Below are positions 56,283 to 64,000 of a DNA stretch of 64,000 nt, piece by piece. Position 1 is the first letter of the stretch. The number at the start of each line of letters is the position of its first letter. The notes under the pieces were generated by a model. It was not told where the DNA came from, searched no databases, and saw only the letters and a list, made by a program, of their open reading frames with translations. This DNA comes from Papio anubis (taxonomy: Eukaryota; Chordata; Mammalia; Primates; Cercopithecidae). A program made the position numbers and the translations under genes. The DNA lies in contig NC_044978.1 in assembly GCF_008728515.1 (NCBI RefSeq), positions 144,135,787 to 144,199,786 on the forward strand, in the 5' to 3' direction.

Positions 56283-56924
56283 AATGTCCCCGAACCCCAT
56301 GAGAAGGCTGATCCGCCAGGCACAGCCATCTCCCACAGAGCACTCTGGGATCCAGGGCACAAACTGCAGCACTGGGGGAAGAGAGGCCCTCCCGGGTCTC
56401 AACTGCTGTTCTGATGCCTAGAGTCTCACAAAACCCTCCACGCACATAGGAACTTCAGGGTTTGCGCTCAGTCTCTCTCTTCTCTTTCATGTCTACTGAA
56501 TCTCAACCAAGTCCTTCTTTCATGTGACACCTCTGAGCAGCTCTCATGGCTCCTCAGTGTGAATTAGAAAAGATATTCATACCGCCCAAGCAAATGCAAC
56601 CCAGTGGCCAGATGTCAGCCCACTTGCCCCTTTGGCCAGGCCCTCTTGTACTCTGAACACCTGGACTTTGTGGCCTGAATGGCAGAATGGAGCCTATGAC
56701 ATGGCCTCCCCTTCATTCCTCTTCTCTTCCTCTCTCCCTCTTCAGCACCCTACGCAGAATGACTTCTCCCTGAACCTCCTCCTGAAACAACATCAACAAA
56801 AAGCCTTAATGTGTATCAGTTCATGCAAATAGATATTTGGGTGGGAGTAGGGAATATCATTCGTCTACACATGAGAATTATCTAGAATGTCAGTTAGGGA
56901 CCAGCCAGAATACCCTATTAATAC
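56283..56924. other. Low-copy DNA, no gene recognised
   Basis: No named repeat; the 66-residue frame at 56632-56832 has no domain. Confidence 0.4.
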
Positions 56925-57125
56925 ATGATTATCTTATTTAATCCACCAGGCACCCTCATGAGCAACTTTTATTATCTCCATTTTAAAGATGGGGAAACTA
57001 AAGGCCAGAGAGGTTAAGTGACCTACCCAGTGTCACACAGTGTAAGTAATGCAGAACATCAAACCCAGGTCTGTTTTACTGCAAAATCTACCCTCATAAC
57101 CACTAGTCAGGTTCATCATAGCTAA
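56925..57125 (-). repeat. MIR SINE, antisense
   Basis: 'atgattatcttatttaatcc', 'attttaaagatggggaaact', 'gaggttaagtgacctaccca' and 'aaacccaggtctgttttact' give a clear reversed MIR. Confidence 0.85.
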
Positions 57126-57875
57126 TGTGATCCAACTTCCCAATGGTTAAAATAAGAGCTACTCAAAGCAATCAAATATTAAGATGTAATCAGATATTAT
57201 CAAAGCAGTTATACAAAGAATACTGTGAAGTAAATAAAAAATGAATCAATATATTTATCAAAAGTGATCAAAGTGTAATTATGATGGGTAATCAAATCAA
57301 TCAAGTATTAATACACATTAGCATTTTCAACATCTAATTATAGAGCACATAATCAAAATATAATGGTGACAAGGGTAATAACAGTGACTCTTTAAAATTG
57401 CTCATCTAAAAATTCAACATTCTTATCCAACCAGAGCCAAATCCAGACTCTAACAAATCTGATGGGCATCACTCAGAATCATTCTCTGGTCCCACGAGGA
57501 CCCCTCTAATTAGAGTGCTCATATCATTTATCCTTTACATTTTGAAACTGAAAGAGGACTCTGTTAATAATTACATCAGATCAGTCGGCCCAGGCAGACA
57601 CAGACATTACCTTACCTGTAATAAGCTCTGTTCCCAAAATTTAAAAAAAATGAATCCAAACTTTAAAAGAATAATTATTAAGTCAATATTTTGTGTGGAA
57701 CCGATGCTAGATATTAGAAATACAATTGGCAGCAAATTGTCATTTCAGGTTTCATATTTTCTGTTAGGAAACACAGACAAGAAGATCTTAGAAAGTTAAG
57801 CTACAATGCAATAAACTTCACAGTGGGGACAAAACAGAATGCTGTGGAAGCACATAGAGAGAGAATTGTTGCAGT
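57126..57875. other. AT-rich low-copy DNA with clustered ATCAA
   Basis: 57165-57365 carries the pentamer ATCAA or its near relatives about a dozen times at irregular spacing. The 94-residue frame at 57515-57799 has no domain. Confidence 0.4.
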
Positions 57876-57879
57876 TATC

Positions 57880-58385
57880 TACGCAGTTATCTGCACAAAA
57901 TACCATCCCAAAACATAGTGGCTCAAAGCAATAACAATTTTCTTATATCTCATCAATGTTGTGGGTCACAAATTCAGGCAGGGTTCAGCTGGGTGATTTT
58001 TGTGTTAACCGTGGCGTCAATGGGAGTCACTCAGTGTCATCCATTTTGTGGGTGGGCTGGTCTGGAGAGTACAAGATAACAAGATAACACAGTTACATGT
58101 CTTGCTCCCTGGCAGAGATGGCTGGAATGCTGGATCTAATTGGAATTGTCCCCTAGAACACCTACATATGGTCTCTCTACCATGGTGGCCTTGGGTACTT
58201 GGATTTCTTACACAGCAGCTCAGGGCTCCAAAAGTGAGTGTTCCAGCAAATAAGGTGGAAGTTGCATGACCTTTGATGACCTGGCTTTAGAAGTCACACC
58301 ATTTCGCTTCCACCATACTTTATTGGTTGAAGCAGTCATGAGTACATGTCAAGCAGTTGTGACATAGTTTCTACCTCTTTGGAGT
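57880..58385 (-). repeat. MaLR (MLT1-like) LTR, antisense
   Basis: 'catcccaaaacatagtggct', 'tttcttatatctcatcaatg', 'caggcagggttcagctgggt', 'tggttgaagcagtcatgag' and 'gtttctacctctttggagt' follow the reversed order of an older MLT1-type LTR. Confidence 0.5.
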
Positions 58386-58781
58386 GAGTGTCAAATAACT
58401 TGCAGTTTTATTTATTGCCTCAAGAACCAAAGCCAGGTTTTGAGGATAGAGGCAGGATTCTATAGCTGAAGGATGACTAGGAATTAGCTCACAGAGAGAG
58501 GGCAAAAGGATAGGTGGAGTTTTGCAAAGGTCCGCAAGATGAAAGAGGCCATGGATTGTTTAGGAAAGTGAAAGTGGTGAAGCAGGGTGTGTAAGGAGAA
58601 TGGAGAAAGAATTTGCACTGAACAAATGCGTGAGATGATACTGAATTCAAAATCTGGCGATGTTTGAGTTCAGGATCTGGCACAAAAAAGATGTTCAATA
58701 AATAAGAATGAATGAACAAATGAATGAAAGAATAAGCAGAGTGAAAAGAGAAGATGGTCTAACATAATGCTTTCAGACTTC
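58386..58781. other. Low-copy DNA ending in an L2/MIR-like tail
   Basis: 58670-58735 ('ggatctggcacaaaaaagat', 'caataaataagaatgaatga') looks like an L2-type 3' tail in sense direction. Confidence 0.4.
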
Positions 58782-59096
58782 TTTTTTTTTTTTTTTTCTT
58801 TTTTTTGGGATGGAGTCTCACTCTGCACTCATCGCCCAGGCTATAGTGTAGTGGTGCGATCTCGGCTCACTGCAATCTCTGCCTCCTGGGTTCAAGCTAT
58901 TCTCCTGCCTCAGCCTCCCAAGTAGCTGGGATTACAGGTACCCAACACCATGCCCAGCTGATTTTTTTGTATTTTTAGTAGAGACGGGGTTTTGCCATGT
59001 TGTCCAGGCTGGTTTCAAACTCCTTACCTCAAGTGATCCACCCTCCTCGGCCTCCCAAAGTGCTGGCATTACAGGCGTAAGCCACTGTGCCTGGCC
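58782..59096 (-). repeat. Alu (S-like), antisense
   Basis: Full dimer. A short insertion 'actcatc' lies at 'ctctgcactcatcgcccag' in the right monomer. 'gactt(t)ctt' flanks both sides. Confidence 0.92.
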
Positions 59097-60516
59097 TGGA
59101 CTTTCTTTAACAGAAACCTTAGGAGGAAATACCTGTTGTATTTTTTATGTGTGTAGTTGTGATAGATTACATCACAGCCTAATACACAAAAGCACATACA
59201 CACTCTTATATGTGTTAAAGTTTCAAGAAATCATATTAACCTGTATTATGGGTAATACACTCTGACATCCAATCTGTTCTCTTCAGTTCTATTTCATTAT
59301 TTTCCAAATGCGGGTCATAATTCATGGAATTGGTTCAAGGCTCACCAAGGCTTTGAGACTCACAGTTTGAAAGACAGTGGTCTAAAAGAAAGAGCAAAGC
59401 TTAGAGACATGAGGGTCAAGTTAATGATTCCATTCCTTGTGATTTGAGCAAGACACACTTACCTACTTAGTTCCATAATATGTATTTCACAAAGTTGTTT
59501 TGAGGTAAACAAAAGATGCAAAAATGTCACTGAAATCTACAGAGCATAAAGCATAAAAGTGTCCTTTATTTTCTTTCTTTTTTTAACATCCTGCAGATCT
59601 GACTTTCTGTGAGCATCATGATTTTCAAGCAGGGGATGGGGCTAGGGTGTCTCCAGGAACTGGATGTGGGGAGAGCAGAGAGCCAGTTATTCTCTTCGCC
59701 TGTCAGGCCAATTCCCCACCCTTCTCTTCCTCTCCCCTTCTCTGTGAATTGCATCACCCAATCTGCTTGATCTTTGGCTTCCATTTCTATTTGACCACTG
59801 GGTGGCACCAGCGGGAAAATCAAAGGACAGGAAGAAAAAGACACCTGAGTGCAGAATCCTGTTTCCTCCTCACCTGGCCACATCTTGGCAGTGGCTGCAC
59901 TCTAATATGACCACAGCTCCTGCCTTCCCAATTCTATAACATCAACCCCCACCCCAGCTTCATCAGGCCTGGGGAAGCACCAGCCCCACTGTGGCTAAAC
60001 CTGGAGCGCTTCATACTCCCACTCCTCTCAGTAAATAACCTCGTCACTAAACCCTTTTCCATGAGACCCTCTGAGAGTGCCAGATGTCCCCTGTGTGATC
60101 TGACTGACCCAAGAGGTCACATGAAAATGGGCCTAGGACCCTTTGTATTTGTGGACATGGGAACCAAGAGAAAGAATCAACAGGCTGGGATGACATCATC
60201 ATTGGGCATTCTAGACCTTCAAAAGCGTGTTTATCCTTCAGGTCATCCTACACTGACTATGATGTCAAAGCCAAAGGTTAAGTCCTGCTTCTCTCAAAAC
60301 TCCCAAATCTCTCCCACCTCTGAACTATTACCTAAAATTCCTTTAACCAAAGACCAAGTGTTTAACTGGGTAAACAGGTAAACAGACATTAAAAACTTTT
60401 AAATATGAACTTCTTCCAGAGGAAACACATTGAAGTGAACATGTTCTGGTTTCAGTTGGGGTGAAACCTCTCGTCTCGGTGCTTTTGCTCCCTGAATGAT
60501 CATGACCTTGAGAAGG

Positions 60517-60551
<35 letters not shown>

Positions 60552-60602
60552 AGGGGGGTGGGTGCTGTGGGACAAGGGATAAGAAGAGACACTGTGATGT
60601 TG
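59097..60602. other. Low-copy DNA; repeat-like at 59.64-60.06 kb; (TG)n
   Basis: 59640-60060 shares order with 50560-50985 (see there) and may be an LTR-like fragment. A pure (TG)16 tract lies at 60518-60550. The frames at 59566-59910 and 60061-60381 (up to 106 residues) overlap or lack domains, so I do not call genes. Confidence 0.4.
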
Positions 60603-61052
60603 TGATATAATAAGAAATACATATATTGGTCTTTCTTTCCTGGCACACAGCTCCTAAAACCCTTGGAATCTGGGAAGAAATAAGGGTTTATTTGTGTGCT
60701 AAGGAGGTGACTGATGGCTGGGAGCTCCTGGATTGCTTTGGGATGGGGGCTAGTTGGATGGGAACCAACCACGTGATTAGAGGGCTTTCAGCCCCATCCC
60801 CAGACCTCGGAGGAGGAGAGAGTGACTAAAGGTTGAGATGATCATCAACGGCCAGTGATTTAACCAGTCATGTCTAAGTGATGAAGCCTCTATAAAAACC
60901 CAAAAGGACAGGATTCTGAGAGTTTACAGGTTGCTGAAACATGTGGAGGTGGTGGAGGGTGGTGCATCCAGAGAGCGCGTGGGAGAGCTGTGCCCCTACC
61001 TCTATGACTTGTCCCATGCATCTCTTCCATCTGGCTGGTCCTGAGATGTATC

Positions 61053-61702
61053 TGTTGGGACTCACAAAACAGTGCCCCAAAGTATGGTGTTTTGGCATGC
61101 TGAGTGCTTTGAACTACAGGAGAATCTCTCTGACCTCCTGATCCCTTGCCTCTCACCTCTCATTCCCTCCCAAGGCCCTCTTGAAGCACAAGGAGATGTT
61201 TTCTCTGCAATTTCCCGTATCTGACTAAGGGAAGTTCCTTCATTATGAATGTAGTTGCTGTGAACCTCCTCCCTGATATCTTCATTAACCAGAGAAGATT
61301 AATTCACACAGCAGGAGACGAGACTAGAGGACTCAACTCCCAGGACACAAGGCCTGGACAGACTTTTCACCTATTCTTCTGAAGGCGGCTACCTGCGAGA
61401 TTTTATCTGCACAATAAGACAATCTTTATTCACAACGCAGTCTCTCCCCTCACCCTCCGATAGCTTTTCACCACCACCCTCCAGGAACCTCCAAGTTTCG
61501 ATTTCTCTGTAGTTCAAACTGCTATTTAAGCTTCAAGTATCTCGCCCTTTTTTGAATCTCATACTTTGAGATTCTCCCATGCATATGCATTATAAATTTG
61601 CGTGCCTTTTCTCCTGTTCATTTATCTATTGTCAGTTGATTTTCATAGATTCAACTTATCAAACCTTCAGAGAACAGAGGAGAAATTTAAAACTCCCATA
61701 CA
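61053..61702 (+). repeat. Second ERV LTR, nested
   Basis: About 650 bp with TG...CA ends ('tgttgggactcacaaaacag' to 'ttaaaactcccataca'). Outer-LTR sequence resumes right after it, just upstream of its AATAAA. The flanking 4-5 bp are only similar, not identical. Confidence 0.65.
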
Positions 61703-61842
61703 AGTCCTTTTATAATAAATGGGTAATACTAAGTAAATCACTTTCCTGAGTTCTGTGAGCAGTGGTAGCAAAAGATCAAACTTCAGGAGGGGGTCATGGG
61801 GATCTCTGATTTATAGCCAGTAGGTCAGAAACACAGGCAACA

Positions 61843-62234
61843 GGCCTGGAACGGTGGCTCATGCCTGTAATCCCAGCACTTTGGGAGGCCAAGGTGGGTG
61901 ATTCACAAGATAGGAACAAGACCAACCTGGCCAGAGACCAACACAGCCAGTATGGTGAAACCCTGTCTCTACTAAAAATACAAAATTAGCTGGGCATGGT
62001 GGTGTGTGCCTGTAATCCCTACTCCGGGAGAACTGAGGAAGGAGAATTGCTTGAGCCAGGAAGGTGGGATAGTCGGATCAATTCCAGATCGGGCGGGTGG
62101 TGGCGGGCAGCAGGTGGGCGGGTGGACGGGTGAACGGGCAGACGCCGCCGCCGCCAAAGAAAGAGGGGGTGGGGAGGGGAAGGAAGGAGGGAAGGAAGGA
62201 AGGAAGGAAGAAAGGAAGGAAGGAAGGAAGCAAG
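61843..62234 (+). repeat. Alu-headed insert with GC-rich non-Alu 3' part and (GAAG)n tail
   Basis: 61843-62064 is a sense Alu through the linker and the start of the right monomer, with a small internal duplication near 61920-61950. From about 62070 the Alu text gives way to G-rich, CpG-containing DNA (to 62155, including (CCG)4 at 62142-62155). The final part is (GAAG)n (62176-62230). 'cacaggcaaca' (61832-61842) and 'cacaggtaaca' (62235-62245) flank the whole, so it looks like one insertion. Confidence 0.7.
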
Positions 62235-62348
62235 CACAGGTAACAACTTAGACTTGTGTCTGAAGTGAGGGCAGTCTTGTGGGACTGAGCCCCTAACCTG
62301 TGGGATCTGACCACGATTTCCAGGTGGACATCATCCTTTCTTTTGGTT

Positions 62349-62645
62349 CCTTTTTTTTTTGAGCCAGGGTCTTGCTCTGTCACCCAGGCTGGAGTGCACT
62401 GGCACCATCATAGCTCACTGCAGCCTCAACTCCCCAGGTTCAAGAGATTCTGCCACTTTAGCCTCCCAAGTAGCTGGGGCCACAGGTGCATATCATCACA
62501 CCCGGCTAATTTTTAAAAAAATTTTTTGTAGAAACAGGATCTTGCTATGTTGCCCAGGCTGGTCTTGAACTCCTGGGCTTAAGCAATTCTCCCACCTCAG
62601 CCTCCCGAAGTGCTGGGATTACGGGCTTGAGCCACCATGCCCAGT
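62349..62645 (-). repeat. AluJ-like, antisense
   Basis: Full but diverged dimer with an A-run within the T-rich linker (62514-62519). Confidence 0.9.
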
Positions 62646-62790
62646 CAATAGCATCAAATTGAGTTATATTGTATGACAATTAAGTCAGTGTCTTCCACAA
62701 AGTGGAGAATTGCATGGTGTGGAGGGAAAGCCCATACATTTTGGTGACCAGAATTGCGACAGTATAGGAGAGGAAAAGTTGTTTTTTCCC

Positions 62791-63319
62791 AGCAAGCATT
62801 GATGACACAAAGATATCAAAGCGAAACTAGACTCTGGGAAGACAACCAGACGATGATACAACTCTGCCTCCTACCCAGGTAATCTTCTCATCTGTGAGGA
62901 TATGGAACTCCAACCTCTTCCTGGACACCTGATGATCCCCTTGTGATGGGCTCAGAGTCTTGAAACAGAACTATGAGCTCATCTCATATCCCAATCCAGC
63001 AGCACAGAAACCTCAGACTGTCAGGCCCAAGACTGGCACTTCTTCTTTCCCAACCCTTTTCTTTCTCTTTTTCCTTTCTTTTCTCCCTTAATTCCTTCTT
63101 CCTTCATCCCAGGATTTACACTATTACCTTTTAGGCAAAACATCCTGAATATGTAGAATAAACTAATTAAGTCAATTTCCCAACTGTTATTTGTTAAGCC
63201 TATGCAAGATCTCAAATTTTAGTTATTTGTATACCTACTATGCAATTTTTTCTATTCTGTGGGCCACCAATATTCTTTTCTCTAAGTCAACTAATTCTTT
63301 AACTTAAACCCTGTTTGAG
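62791..63319. other. Low-copy DNA, no gene recognised
   Basis: No named repeat. A pyrimidine-rich stretch runs from 63036 to 63110. Confidence 0.4.
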
Positions 63320-63328
63320 CTTCATCCT

Positions 63329-63627
63329 GGCTGGTTGTGGTGTCTCACACCTATGATCCCAGCGCTTTGGGAGGCCAAGGCGGGTGGATCACTTGAGCTC
63401 AGGAGTTCGAGACCAACCTAGCCAACATGGTGAAACCTCGTCTTTACTAAAAACACAAAAATTAGCCAAGCGTGATGGCATGCACCTGTAATCCCAGCTA
63501 CTCAGGAGACTGAGGTGGGAGGATCACTTGAACCTGGGAGGCAGAGGTTGCAGTGAGTCGAGATCACCCCACTGTTCTCCAGCCTGGGCAACACAGCAAG
63601 TCTCTGTCTTTAAAAAAAAAAAAAACC
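63329..63627 (+). repeat. Alu (S-like), sense
   Basis: Full dimer with a 13-A tail and a perfect 9-bp duplication 'cttcatcct' (63320-63328 and 63628-63636). Confidence 0.95.
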
Positions 63628-63636
63628 CTTCATCCT

Positions 63637-64000
63637 AAATACAACACATCAGTAAAATAACAGATTTGGTTAACTTGTATTTTTTCTTATTACACATTAA
63701 AATAAATATATTAAATATATTTCTAAAACGTATAATACTGTCAATATATAAAAAGAAAAATATTTGTTGTGTGCTACTTAAAATCACCTCACTTATCACA
63801 GATGGTGCATATGCCACACTTTAGAATTTTTTAGGAGTACAGGCACAATTCTTGCTGTCACAGAGCTTTACATCTGGTAACAGATAAAGGGAGAGGAAGA
63901 TTTCACAGCAGCTAGATACATGGTGAAAAGGCAGACTATAGTTAAATCCCAAAGCGTGAGGCCAAGGCAGGAAAGAAAATGAGAGATCAGAAAAATAGAG
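63637..64000. other. AT-rich low-copy DNA, no gene recognised
   Basis: No named repeat and no convincing open frame up to the window end. Confidence 0.4.

Larger units (their letters stand above)
60603..62790 (+). repeat. ERV LTR broken by three later insertions
   Basis: Segments 60603-61052, 61703-61842, 62235-62348 and 62646-62790 read on from one another as a single LTR-like element: 'ataataagaaatacatatat', 'tcctaaaacccttggaatct', 'agcctctataaaaaccc' (TATA-like), 'ataataaatgggtaatact', 'ggcagtcttgtgggactgag' and 'cccatacattttggtgacca'. The last segment resembles the LTR/primer-site end of some ERVs. Family not named. Confidence 0.6.

Noticed and set aside
1..64000. Search for CRISPR arrays, toxin-antitoxin, phage or other prokaryotic systems
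   Set aside because: The DNA is primate throughout; the tandem repeats seen are microsatellites, LTR repeats or Alu tails without regular unique spacers.

Overview
This window is primate, almost certainly human, nuclear DNA. The evidence is about 25 Alu elements on both strands, including AluY-like copies with intact target-site duplications; primate-type L1PA/L1PB 3' ends; MIR, L2, MaLR (MLT1) and MLT2/HERV-L relics; hAT (MER5A) and TcMar (Tigger/MER44-like) DNA transposons; and one class I endogenous retrovirus with both LTRs. I find no intact protein-coding gene, rRNA, tRNA or CRISPR array. Every long open frame lies in simple repeats (4.2-4.8 kb, 35.8-36.6 kb), in Alu or L1 sequence, or in a GC-rich insertion. 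The window reads as intergenic or deep intronic DNA.

Layout. 1-2.6 kb: low-copy DNA rich in TAAT/ATTA motifs, with no repeat I can name. 2.6-5.6 kb: L2 pieces, an Alu, and an old minus-strand L1 broken by an Alu and a TTCC tract. 5.6-9.7 kb: mostly low-copy, with an AT-rich palindromic stretch near 6.55 kb and an L2 3' end. 9.7-15.1 kb: dense repeats, including a Tigger-like element nested in MER5A, a group of Alus (one inside another) and an MLT1A LTR. 15.1-16.7 kb: a 1.56 kb GC-rich block that splits an L1. 17-28 kb: MIRs, old L1 pieces, Alus and long low-copy stretches. 28.4-36.6 kb: MLT2A-type solo LTR, MLT1, MIRs, Alus and a 0.7 kb polypyrimidine tract. 37.2-41.2 kb: L1PA 3' end, MLT1 and MER5A.

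41.2-47.7 kb holds a minus-strand class I provirus, inserted into an older plus-strand L1 with a 4-bp ACAC duplication. It has two LTRs, a proline-tRNA-like primer site, and decayed gag-, pol- and env-derived segments. Its 3' LTR carries an AluY. 48.9-52 kb: an indel-rich Alu, an L1PA copy with a 5' inversion, and a solo LTR. 53-57 kb: Alu fragments, MIRs and a 55-bp alternating purine-pyrimidine tract. 60.6-62.8 kb: an LTR interrupted by another LTR, by an Alu-headed insert with an anomalous GC-rich 3' half, and by an AluJ.

The parts do not form a cooperating gene system. What the window offers is a record of nested insertions plus a few unexplained pieces: the 15.1-16.7 kb block, the Alu-headed chimera at 61.8-62.2 kb, and possible conserved noncoding stretches. 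Repeat family names come from recalled consensus sequences without a database search, so subfamily calls are provisional. All divergence statements are by eye.
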